DNA of 64,000 bases from Methylomarinum sp965277025. Its GTDB lineage: Bacteria; Pseudomonadota; Gammaproteobacteria; Methylococcales; Methylomonadaceae. The DNA is taken from NCBI GenBank assembly GCA_965277025.1, contig OZ255706.1, positions 1,116,001 to 1,180,000 of the forward strand, written 5' to 3'. Shown here one piece after another: positions 54,353 through 62,989 of the stretch. The notes beneath the pieces are model-generated. The model did no database searches. It saw nothing but the letters and a program-made list of their open reading frames with translations, and was not told where the DNA came from. Both the position numbers and the translations under genes were made by a program. The number at the start of each line of letters is the position of its first letter. Position 1 is the first letter of the stretch.

Positions 54353-55803
54353 GTGAAGAAATCTTAATTAACGTTACACCGCCTGAAACACGGGTCGCCG
54401 TGGTCGAAAACGGCGTGTTGCAGGAACTGATTATCGAACGGTTATTGCAAAAAGGGCTGGTCGGTAATATTTACAAAGGGGTGGTTTGCCGGGTTTTACC
54501 GGGAATGCAGGCCGCATTTGTCGACATTGGTTTGGGCAAGGCGGCATTTTTGCATTTGTCGGATTTCAGCAGCAAGGAACTGGAGTCCAAAGGCTCGGAT
54601 AATATCGAACACTATTTGAAAGAAGGCCAGAGCGTACTGGTGCAAGTCACCAAAGATCCTTTAGGTAGCAAAGGCGCCAGACTGACGACCGAAATTTCGA
54701 TTCCATCGCGTTATCAGGTGTATATGCCGCATGCCAAAAATTGTGGCGTTTCCCAGCGGATAGAATGTGAGGTGGAAAGAGTACGACTGTGCGCCTGCAT
54801 GGAGGCTTATCAGAAAAAAAACGAGACGGGTGGTTTTATTGCCCGCACCGCGGCGGAATGCGTTGAGGAGGCGGTGCTGGTTTCCGATATGACCTTTTTA
54901 TTGAAGTTATGGGAAGCGATACTGGAGAAATCAAAAAAAGCGCCGGATAAGAGTTTGATTCATGAAGACCTACCGCTCAGTATTCGCACATTGCGAGATC
55001 TGTATAAGGAAGGTATCGAAAAAGTCAGGGTGGATTCGCGCGAAACCTATCATAAGCTGGTGGAGTTCGCTGATGTTTTCGTGCCGGATATTGTTCCGGT
55101 TATTGAACATTATTCCGGTGAACGGCCGTTATTTGATATTTACAATATCGAAGATGAAATTGCCAAGGCGCTGGAACGCAGGGTGCAGCTCAAATCGGGT
55201 GGGTATCTGGTGTTTGATCAGACTGAAGCTATGACCACCATCGATGTCAACACCGGGGGCTATGTCGGCGGCCGCAATCTGGAAGAAACGATTTACAAGA
55301 CCAACCTGGAAGCGGCGCAGACCATTTGCCGGCAATTGCACCTGCGGAACCTGGGCGGCATCATCATTATCGATTTTATCGATATGAAAAGCGACGAGCA
55401 TAAAAAGCAAGTGCTGGATGCGCTGCAACGTCATCTCGACCGGGATCACGCCAAAACCAAAATTACCGAAGTGTCGGTGCTGGGTCTTGTAGAAATGACG
55501 CGTAAGCGCACCCGGGAAAGTCTGGAACATATTTTATGTGAAACCTGTCCTGCCTGTAGTGGACGTGGCGTTTTAAAGACTGCCGAAACCATTTGTCTGG
55601 AAATATTCCGAGAAATTATTCGCGAAGTACGGCAATATAAAGTCAAACAGATTTTGGTGCTGGCGGCCAATGAAGTGGTTGAACTGTTATTGGATGAAGA
55701 AGCCGATATGCTGGCTGAATTGGAAGTGTTTTTGGGTATTTCCATCAAATTTCGGTCGGAGGCTGAATATAACCAGGAACAATATGACGTGGTTCTTCTA
55801 TAG
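54349..55803 (+). CDS. rng: Ribonuclease G
   Basis: Endonuclease for rRNA 5' maturation and mRNA decay, 484 residues. The S1 domain spans IYKGVVCRVLPGMQAAFVDI. The RNase-H-like and DNase-I-like parts include EAMTTIDVNTGGYVGGRNLE and IIIIDFIDMKSDEHK. The zinc-link CPACSGRG lies near residue 402. It lacks the long C-terminal scaffold of RNase E. It is the last gene of rlmH-maf-rng before a repeat-filled gap. Confidence 0.96.
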   Translation: MSEEILINVTPPETRVAVVENGVLQELIIERLLQKGLVGNIYKGVVCRVLPGMQAAFVDIGLGKAAFLHLSDFSSKELESKGSDNIEHYLKEGQSVLVQVTKDPLGSKGARLTTEISIPSRYQVYMPHAKNCGVSQRIECEVERVRLCACMEAYQKKNETGGFIARTAAECVEEAVLVSDMTFLLKLWEAILEKSKKAPDKSLIHEDLPLSIRTLRDLYKEGIEKVRVDSRETYHKLVEFADVFVPDIVPVIEHYSGERPLFDIYNIEDEIAKALERRVQLKSGGYLVFDQTEAMTTIDVNTGGYVGGRNLEETIYKTNLEAAQTICRQLHLRNLGGIIIIDFIDMKSDEHKKQVLDALQRHLDRDHAKTKITEVSVLGLVEMTRKRTRESLEHILCETCPACSGRGVLKTAETICLEIFREIIREVRQYKVKQILVLAANEVVELLLDEEADMLAELEVFLGISIKFRSEAEYNQEQYDVVLL

Positions 55804-55809
55804 TTTTTT

Positions 55810-55975
55810 GGGAAGCGCTGAACAAATCATCCATGATTTGTCAGCGCCCGCAAAGCGGAAATGCGATTTCCGCTTTGCTCACAAAATTAATAGCTTGCAG
55901 CTATCGATTTTGACGACACATCCCTGTGTCGCGGGAAGCACTGAACAAGTTATCCATGCTGCCTGCAAACGCTGG
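55810..55975 (+). repeat. Dispersed repeat, composite copy E
   Basis: GGGAAGCGCTGAACAAATCA with TCCATGATTTGTCAGCGCCC opens it. A hairpin GCGGAAAT...ATTTCCGC follows, then the AATAGCTTGCAGCTAT module, GACGACACATCCCTGTGTCG, and a second partial start GGGAAGCACTGAACAAGTTA at about 55936. So at least two units are joined. It fills the gap between rng and yhdP. Confidence 0.78.
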
Positions 55976-56034
55976 CAATCATTCTTACATTATCAGGGGC
56001 TTCCTGGCTAATTTCCGCTCACAAATCATAGTAG

Positions 56035-59000
56035 ATGATTCATCACGTTACCCGTGCAACCCGGCATTTGATTTTCTGGTCACTGATTGTGCTCGGCATG
56101 GGTTCTATTGCTATTCGGTTGGCCTTTGTTGCAGTTGAATACTATAAAATCGAACTGGCGCAAAAAATCAGCGAAATGAGTGGTCTGAATATTCAGATCG
56201 GCTCACTCAAAGGTGGAACACGCGGCTTTGACCCGGAAATCATACTGCGCGAGATCAGTTTCCATTCACCCGATAAGACAGGCAAGACTGCTGTCAAATT
56301 ACAGGAAGTCAGAGTTGGGCTGGATATTTGGCGCTTATTACAAAGCCGGGACTTTCTGTCGTCGACCTGGATCGCACTGATAGGCACAAAGATTACCATT
56401 GTTCGTGACAAGACCGGGAAGATTTCCATCAAAGGGCTTGGTGCCGGTGATGAGGATATTCCAGCGTGGATGCTACATTTCAAGCAATATGAAATATTGG
56501 ATAGTGAGGTGACCTGGCGGGATTGGCAAGCATCACCGTTAGCTTTCCAACAAGTCGATAGCTTGCTAAGAACAGATATCGACAGGCAATCATACGAATT
56601 TCATTTGTTAGCGAAGTTACCACCACCTTATGGCGGTACTGTCAGACTGTCTGCAGAACTTCATGGCGATATATTTCAAGGTCAGGCCCCGGCGGGGCGT
56701 TTATATTTACAGGCGCGGCAGATGGCCATTCCTGAATCCTTGTTTGCGGCAAAATTTGATGGCCTGGTATTGGAGGCGCAGCCAGCAGATTTTTCTTTTT
56801 GGCTAAATTGGCAAGACCAGCAGCTCCAATCGATGGCCGGGCAATGGCAAGGCCGCCAGCTTCGAGTCGCTAATGCAGGACAACAACGGATGATAAAAAA
56901 ACTGTCAACCTTGTTTTCCTGGCAAACTACCGATCAGGGCTGGCGACTGGATATGGCTGATTTAAATATGGAATGCACTGACAAGCAATGGCCTTCAGCT
57001 CGTTTTAGTCTGGCGCATGTGAAGCAACGTATCGGATTAAGGGCGAGTGATCTGGATTTAGGGATAATCAGTTTTTTGCTGCCGTTATTGCCCAAGGATT
57101 TGAAAACAGAATATGCCATGACTAACTGGCATCTTTCTGGTCGACTTCAGGATTTTGAATTATTTGCCGAGGCAGAGCAGAAAATCTATGCGTTGTCAGG
57201 CCAGTTTTCCGCCCTGTCGATTGAGCATAACCAGAAACTACCGTCTTTTTCCGGTGTGACTGGCAGTATTCACGGTGATTCAAATAAAGGAACGGTTTGG
57301 CTGGACAGCGCTGAAGGTTGGCTCAAGTTCCCAGGGCTGTTTAGAAACCATCTGGATTTCAAGCAATTTCAAGGTGGTTTGAATTGGTCTCAGAGCCAGA
57401 CTCAGTGGCGAATCGATAGCGAGGCTATGTATCTTAAAACGGAAGCATTGGAGGCGGATTCTCAATTTGGCATTAGCCTGCCCAAAGAAAATGAATCTAT
57501 TGAGGTGGATATGAGTCTGGCCTTTCATAGTTTTCAGCGAGTTAAAAATATCAGTCGTTATTTGCCTACCGGTATTATGCAGCCAGAGCTGGTCAAATGG
57601 CTGGATGAGGCGAAAATATCGGCGGATTTAATCCAGGGGAAAATGCGTTTGAAAGGGGCGCTTGAGCAATTTCCTTTCAAGCATGGAGAGGGCAAGTTTG
57701 AAGTGCTGGCGGATATTGGAGACGGCGTATTGCAATATTCCCCGTTTTGGCCGCCATTGAAACAAGTGAAGGGTCAATTGCATTTTTTGGGCAACAGTCT
57801 TCATATCGATATTGACAATGCCTATTCTCACAATATTCACAGCCACCATGCAGAGGTTTCATTGCCAGACCTGGAAGATGGTGAGACAGTACTGGTGAAA
57901 GCCGAATTGTTTGGCAAGGTTGAACATTTTTTGCGATTTCTCCAATTAACGCCACTTCATGGTACGGTTGATAATATTGTCGATGCGCTAACGGTAAACG
58001 GTAAAGCCAAGGTTGCCTTTAATTTATCTGTGCCCCTGGTCGAAGATAAAAACTTTCATGTTGCCGGGCATTTTCAATTACAGCAAGCGAAAATGCAGGT
58101 TAAAGCATTAAGTTTGCCTATCGAAAAAATTAACGGCATCGTTAACTTTACCGAAAATGGCCTGTTCAGTAATCAATTAACCGGGAGGCTGGCAGGGCAA
58201 GCGTTAAAAGCCGACATTTCGTCTGACCCTCAACAAGTCACTATTGCAAGTCTTGGCGGAATGAAAACGGATGTGCTGTATCGTTTATTTCCCAAATTAA
58301 AAAATAAACTGGCGAAAGGGCGTTTTAATTATCAGGTCAAGGTAGTGCTGCCTCACCGGCAGGCCCTGCAACCAGAAGTCAACGTCTATACCGACCTGAA
58401 AGGTGTTGCCATCGATTTGCCGGTGCCATTGGGGAAAACTCTGCAACAAAAACGACCTTTGTCGGTTCGGGTAAGATTAAAACCCGACCAGGAAAAAAAC
58501 CTCTATCTGGATTATGACGATATATTAAAGGCAGCTATCACCTTGATGGGAGAAAACTCCCGGATGCAATCAGCCCATATCAGGTTAGGCAAAGGAAAAG
58601 CTAATTTATTGAAAGGCTCAGGTGTTTGGGTTGAAATTCGTCTGGCGCAATTAAACATGGATGATTGGTGGCCTCTGTTAGCTGGCGACATGGGCAACAA
58701 AAAAACGGCTTCATCCATGCGTATGATTGACGCTCAAATAGGACAACTGAGTTGGCAAAACAATCAACTTGGGCCAATAAAACTTCAAATCAAACCAGGA
58801 AAACGGTTTTGGCGTGTCGATTTAAACAGTCAACTGGCGGAAGGCGAATTATTATTGGCGAGTCAGCCAAAAATTGAGAAAAATACCCTGAATCTGGATA
58901 GGCTCGACCTGGATAAATTGTTGGCCTTAAAGTCGGCAAAAGGGCCTTCGAAAAAAATAGATCTGGCAACATTACCCCTGTTTGATATTTATGCTGAAAA

Positions 59001-59823
59001 ACTGATTTTCAATAGCATCGATCAAGGGATGTTGATTGTCGAAACAGAACGGCGACAAAATACATTTCATTTCAAAAAAATCAGTCTGGTCAATGAAACC
59101 AGTTCACTGGAAATGTCTGGCGATTGGTTCAAAACATCGATAGGGTATCGGACCGTGATGAAGGGGCAATTGAACAGTCAGGACTTTACCTCTTTTCTGG
59201 ATCGCCTCGGTTTTGCCAATGATTTGCGGGAAACATCCGCCAAACTGAAATTTAACCTGGCTTGGGCTGGAACGCCTTATCAGCTGAGTCCAAAAGTGTT
59301 GGATGGGCGGATAGATGTAGAGCTGACTGGCGGCAGAATCGCCAGTATTGAACCAGGGTTTGGTCGATTATTGGGCTTGATTGCAATCCGGCAATGGGTG
59401 AAACGATTCAGCCTGGACTTCAGTGATATTTATAAAAAAGGGTTGGCCTACAATTCCATCAAAGGGCATTTCGATATTACGGATGGAATTGCCCGAACAC
59501 ATGATCTGTTGATTGACGCTATTGCGGCGAGAATCAAAGTGGCGGGACTGGTTAACCTTGAAAACAAGACACTGGATGCCCATGTCTGGGTGGTGCCTAA
59601 AAGTTCGGCGGCAGTTCCCATTGCTGGTACAATTGTCGGCGGTATTGCCTCGGCAATCACGCGGGTTTTCGACGAAGATTATAAGGAAGGTTATTTTTTT
59701 GGATCGGAATATAAAATAAGCGGTAGTTGGTCGGATGCCAACGTGACACCATTGAATGGAAACAATGGCATTATTCGAAAATTTTGGCAGGGTATGACTG
59801 TTTCACCGAATGCCTCAAAATAG
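56035..59823 (+). CDS. yhdP: YhdP-family AsmA-like envelope protein
   Basis: A 1262-residue protein with an N-terminal membrane anchor (HLIFWSLIVLGMGSIAIRLA) and a long repeating beta-strand periplasmic body. The C-terminal AsmA-like domain includes GRIASIEPGFGRLLGLIAIR and KSSAAVPIAGTIVGGIASAI. YhdP proteins bridge the two membranes and support phospholipid transport to the outer membrane. Length matches E. coli YhdP (1266). It follows rng as in E. coli. Confidence 0.93.
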   Translation: MIHHVTRATRHLIFWSLIVLGMGSIAIRLAFVAVEYYKIELAQKISEMSGLNIQIGSLKGGTRGFDPEIILREISFHSPDKTGKTAVKLQEVRVGLDIWRLLQSRDFLSSTWIALIGTKITIVRDKTGKISIKGLGAGDEDIPAWMLHFKQYEILDSEVTWRDWQASPLAFQQVDSLLRTDIDRQSYEFHLLAKLPPPYGGTVRLSAELHGDIFQGQAPAGRLYLQARQMAIPESLFAAKFDGLVLEAQPADFSFWLNWQDQQLQSMAGQWQGRQLRVANAGQQRMIKKLSTLFSWQTTDQGWRLDMADLNMECTDKQWPSARFSLAHVKQRIGLRASDLDLGIISFLLPLLPKDLKTEYAMTNWHLSGRLQDFELFAEAEQKIYALSGQFSALSIEHNQKLPSFSGVTGSIHGDSNKGTVWLDSAEGWLKFPGLFRNHLDFKQFQGGLNWSQSQTQWRIDSEAMYLKTEALEADSQFGISLPKENESIEVDMSLAFHSFQRVKNISRYLPTGIMQPELVKWLDEAKISADLIQGKMRLKGALEQFPFKHGEGKFEVLADIGDGVLQYSPFWPPLKQVKGQLHFLGNSLHIDIDNAYSHNIHSHHAEVSLPDLEDGETVLVKAELFGKVEHFLRFLQLTPLHGTVDNIVDALTVNGKAKVAFNLSVPLVEDKNFHVAGHFQLQQAKMQVKALSLPIEKINGIVNFTENGLFSNQLTGRLAGQALKADISSDPQQVTIASLGGMKTDVLYRLFPKLKNKLAKGRFNYQVKVVLPHRQALQPEVNVYTDLKGVAIDLPVPLGKTLQQKRPLSVRVRLKPDQEKNLYLDYDDILKAAITLMGENSRMQSAHIRLGKGKANLLKGSGVWVEIRLAQLNMDDWWPLLAGDMGNKKTASSMRMIDAQIGQLSWQNNQLGPIKLQIKPGKRFWRVDLNSQLAEGELLLASQPKIEKNTLNLDRLDLDKLLALKSAKGPSKKIDLATLPLFDIYAEKLIFNSIDQGMLIVETERRQNTFHFKKISLVNETSSLEMSGDWFKTSIGYRTVMKGQLNSQDFTSFLDRLGFANDLRETSAKLKFNLAWAGTPYQLSPKVLDGRIDVELTGGRIASIEPGFGRLLGLIAIRQWVKRFSLDFSDIYKKGLAYNSIKGHFDITDGIARTHDLLIDAIAARIKVAGLVNLENKTLDAHVWVVPKSSAAVPIAGTIVGGIASAITRVFDEDYKEGYFFGSEYKISGSWSDANVTPLNGNNGIIRKFWQGMTVSPNASK

Positions 59824-59886
59824 CAGTTTTCTAAAAAAATGGTGTTGTTTTTTTGGCGGTCGAAGCCGGCATTCAGTGTTTCTTAA

Positions 59887-60122
59887 TGGAAGCGCTGAAC
59901 AAATCTTCCATGTTGTCAGCATCTGTAAAGTATTGTGAGGTTTGCGCTTTGCTGGCACATCGCCGTGCCACTTCGAATCGTGATTAAATCAGCGATTCCT
60001 TAAGGAAACGCTGAACGGAAATGCGATTCCCGCTTTGCTTACAAAATCAATAGCTTGTAGCTATCGATTTTGACGACACATCCCTGTGTCGCGGGAAGCA
60101 CTTATTTAATCAGCGCTTCCTT
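59887..60122 (+). repeat. Dispersed repeat, two tandem copies F and G
   Basis: Copy F (about 59887-60002) begins GGAAGCGCTGAACAAATCTT and ends AAATCAGCGATTCCTTAAGG. Copy G follows directly, beginning AAGGAAACGCTGAACGGAAA. G carries AATCAATAGCTTGTAGCTAT and GACACATCCCTGTGTCGCGG, and ends TTAATCAGCGCTTCCTTAA. The whole 326-bp space between yhdP and the nitrilase gene is repeat; no gene is present. Confidence 0.8.
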
Positions 60123-60149
60123 AACCAGAAAAAGAAGAAGAGAGAATAA

Positions 60150-60974
60150 ATGACAATATGTGCAGCCATACAGATGGCGTCTAGTCCTAATGTTAACGCT
60201 AATCTTTTAAAGGCAGGGCAACTTGTTGCGGAAGCAGTCGGCGCTGGGGCGAGACTGGTCGTGTTGCCAGAAAATTTTGCCTTGATGGGGTCTGATGAAT
60301 TTGACAAGGTCAAAATTCGTGAAAAAGATGGTGAAGGACCCATTCAGGAATTTTTAGCCACTACCGCTAAAAAGCATGGCATCTGGCTGGTGGGAGGAAC
60401 TATTCCGTTGGAAGCCAACGATGACAATAAAGTCCGGGCGGCTTGTCTGGTGTATAACGATAAAGGTGATGTGGTCGCCCGTTATGACAAAATTCACCTG
60501 TTTGATGTCAACGTGCCCGATACCAACGAAGTATACAAGGAATCGGCTTCCATAGAAGCGGGTGAGCATATCCGTGTGGTTGATACTCCGTATGGTAAGT
60601 TAGGCATCGCCGTTTGTTACGATCTGCGCTTCCCGGAATTTTTTCGTAGCGCCGTTAATGAAGGGATTGATATTCTGGCCGTTCCTGCAGCATTCACCGC
60701 CGAAACTGGCGCGGCTCACTGGGAAGTGTTGTTACGCGCCCGGGCCATCGAAAATCAGTGCTATGTCATTGCTTCCAATCAAGGAGGGTTTCATCTCAAT
60801 GGCCGCAAAACTTTTGGGCACAGCATGATCATAGATCCCTGGGGCGTGATTCTGGATTGTTATAAAACCGGCGCAGGTTTTGTCAGCGCCGATATTGATC
60901 TGGATAAACTGGAAAAAATTCGCCAGTCATTCCCTGTCTTGCAGCATCGACGTTTTTTTATAGCAGATGAATAA
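60150..60974 (+). CDS. Nitrilase-superfamily amidohydrolase (deaminated-glutathione amidase type)
   Basis: A 274-residue C-N hydrolase with the catalytic Glu41 (LPENFALMG), Lys114 (RYDKIHLFD) and Cys156 (GIAVCYDLRFPE). The sequence is closest in style to Nit1/YbeM-type amidases that remove deaminated glutathione, a metabolite-repair role. The start has an AGAGAG site. It overlaps the BamC-like gene by 8 bp. Confidence 0.9.
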   Translation: MTICAAIQMASSPNVNANLLKAGQLVAEAVGAGARLVVLPENFALMGSDEFDKVKIREKDGEGPIQEFLATTAKKHGIWLVGGTIPLEANDDNKVRAACLVYNDKGDVVARYDKIHLFDVNVPDTNEVYKESASIEAGEHIRVVDTPYGKLGIAVCYDLRFPEFFRSAVNEGIDILAVPAAFTAETGAAHWEVLLRARAIENQCYVIASNQGGFHLNGRKTFGHSMIIDPWGVILDCYKTGAGFVSADIDLDKLEKIRQSFPVLQHRRFFIADE

Positions 60975-61539
60975 ACTATTGTTGTGGGTTGGTGCAGTAG
61001 CCCTGGCAGGTTGCGGTGGCGAGTCGTCTTACCGCGATACAACCGAGCTTGAGGTGCCGCCGGCTGTTGAAATAGAACAGCAGGCAACTACCATATCACC
61101 TCAAATTGAACAGCGCGCCAAGCCTGAAAAAGTTGTGGTGGTATTGGATGACAGCCAGACACCCCCACTGTTAAAAATCAGAAAATTCCAGGACCGCGCC
61201 TGGGAGTTAGTGCTTGAAGCCTTGAATGATAAACAAATCGAGATTGTCGATAAAAACCGTGAAGCCGGTATTGTTCAGGTTAAATATGACGCCAGTGAGG
61301 AAAGCGGAGAGACCTTTGGCAATGTCCGTTTTTTCTGGTTTGAAGATGAATACGGCGAAGCTAAATACGAAATAAAACTTGCCTGGAATGGCATGGAAAC
61401 AGATGTGAAGGTCAGGCTTTTGCAACAGGCCGAGTCGACTGATGAGGATGATGAGTTAGCTGATGGTTCGGAAAAATTAGTGAAAATGCTTTATAAAACG
61501 ATCAAGGCGATTGTCGGCCCGGAGGAAAAAGAACAATGA
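60967..61539 (+). CDS. BamC/NlpB-like lipoprotein
   Basis: A 190-residue lipoprotein: MNKLLLWVGAVALAGC gives the lipidated Cys16. After a Pro/Gln linker comes one BamC-type helix-grip domain (FQDRAWELVLEALNDKQIEI, IVQVKYDASEE, YEIKLAWNGMETDVKVRLL). Full BamC has two such domains (344 residues in E. coli), so this is a short form. It is coupled to tldD by a 4-bp overlap. A role in outer-membrane assembly is inferred, not shown. Confidence 0.75.
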   Translation: MNKLLLWVGAVALAGCGGESSYRDTTELEVPPAVEIEQQATTISPQIEQRAKPEKVVVVLDDSQTPPLLKIRKFQDRAWELVLEALNDKQIEIVDKNREAGIVQVKYDASEESGETFGNVRFFWFEDEYGEAKYEIKLAWNGMETDVKVRLLQQAESTDEDDELADGSEKLVKMLYKTIKAIVGPEEKEQ

Positions 61540-62978
61540 GTGTATTGGAGCGGGTTTGTGAATCCCTTTTACAACCACAAGGCTTGCAACAGCAGGATAT
61601 CGAACAGGTGATGAATCGCTTGTTGAGTGTGCCGGCCGATCTGGCCGATATTTATTTCCAAAGCACCCATTTCGAATCCTGGCAGTTGGAAGGTGGTATT
61701 ATCAAGCAAGGCAGTCACAATATTGAAACCGGCGCGGGCGTCAGGGTGGTGGCGGCGGAAAAAACCGGCTTCGCCTACAGTGACAGGCTGGAATTGCCGG
61801 TATTGCTGGAAGCTGCCGGCAATGTCAAAGCGATTATCCGGCAAGGGCAAAGCCGGCAAGTCAATATGCTGGCAAAAACCGATGCGCCGCAGCTCTATAA
61901 GCCGGTCAATCCGCTGAAGTCAATGGAAGATGCTGAAAAAATCGCTTTTTTGAAGAAAATCGATCAGCAGGTCAGACAACTTGAAGCGCGTATCGAGGAA
62001 GTTATGCTGTCATTGGTCGGCGTCTATGAAAATGTGCTGATCGCCAGTCAGGATGGTTCGTTAGTTGCCGATATCCGGCCATTGGTGCGTTTCAATGTCA
62101 CGGTCATTCTGGAGCAGGATGGCCGGCGGGAATCTGGCAGTATGGGCGGAGGTGGCCGTACCGATTATCAACTGTTTATCCAGGATGATACGGCCATGGA
62201 ATTTGCTCGTGAAGCCGTCAGGCAGGCCCAGGTCAATCTTGAAGCCGATGAGGCGCCGGCTGGCAATATGACGGTGGTATTGGGTCCTGGGTGGCCTGGT
62301 ATTTTATTGCATGAAGCCATTGGCCATGGTCTGGAAGGCGACTTCAACCGCAAAGGCACGTCGGCGTTCAGTGGCCGTGTTGGTGAACGGGTCGCTTCGG
62401 ATTTATGCACGGTGGTCGATGATGGTACTTTGCCAGGGCGACGGGGTTCATTGACGGTTGATGATGAGGGTGTGCCAACAGAAAGCACGGTGCTGATCGA
62501 AAACGGTATTTTAAAAGGCTATATGCAGGACAAGCTCAATGCGCGCTTGATGGGGGTTGCCCCGACGGGAAATGGCCGGCGCGAATCTTATGCGCACCTG
62601 CCGCTGCCGCGTATGACCAATACCTATATGTTGCCGGGAGAACATGACCCTGAAGAAATTATCGCTTCGGTCAAAAAAGGACTGTATGCAAAAAACTTTG
62701 GTGGCGGACAAGTGGATATCACCTCCGGGAAATTTGTTTTTTCCGCCAGTGAAGCCTATCTGATTGAAAATGGCAAAATCACTCGCCCGGTTAAAGGTGC
62801 AACGCTGATAGGCAATGGCCCGGATGTATTGACGCGTGTTTCCATGGTGGGAGATGACCTGGAACTGGATAGCGGCGTCGGAACCTGCGGCAAGGATGGC
62901 CAGAGCGTACCGGTTGGTGTCGGTCAGCCAACCTTGAAAATTGATAACTTAACTGTCGGCGGGACACAGGTCTCATAA
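61536..62978 (+). CDS. tldD: TldD, metalloprotease subunit
   Basis: Catalytic half of the TldD-TldE protease. The zinc site HEAIGHGLEGD has His259, Glu260 and His264, with the third ligand in the C-terminal CGKDGQSVPVGVGQP region. The 480-residue length is normal. TldD-TldE degrades unfolded peptides and matures microcin B17 or CcdA-type substrates in E. coli. pmbA follows 11 bp downstream. Confidence 0.97.
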   Translation: MSVLERVCESLLQPQGLQQQDIEQVMNRLLSVPADLADIYFQSTHFESWQLEGGIIKQGSHNIETGAGVRVVAAEKTGFAYSDRLELPVLLEAAGNVKAIIRQGQSRQVNMLAKTDAPQLYKPVNPLKSMEDAEKIAFLKKIDQQVRQLEARIEEVMLSLVGVYENVLIASQDGSLVADIRPLVRFNVTVILEQDGRRESGSMGGGGRTDYQLFIQDDTAMEFAREAVRQAQVNLEADEAPAGNMTVVLGPGWPGILLHEAIGHGLEGDFNRKGTSAFSGRVGERVASDLCTVVDDGTLPGRRGSLTVDDEGVPTESTVLIENGILKGYMQDKLNARLMGVAPTGNGRRESYAHLPLPRMTNTYMLPGEHDPEEIIASVKKGLYAKNFGGGQVDITSGKFVFSASEAYLIENGKITRPVKGATLIGNGPDVLTRVSMVGDDLELDSGVGTCGKDGQSVPVGVGQPTLKIDNLTVGGTQVS

Positions 62979-62989
62979 CGTACAAACAT

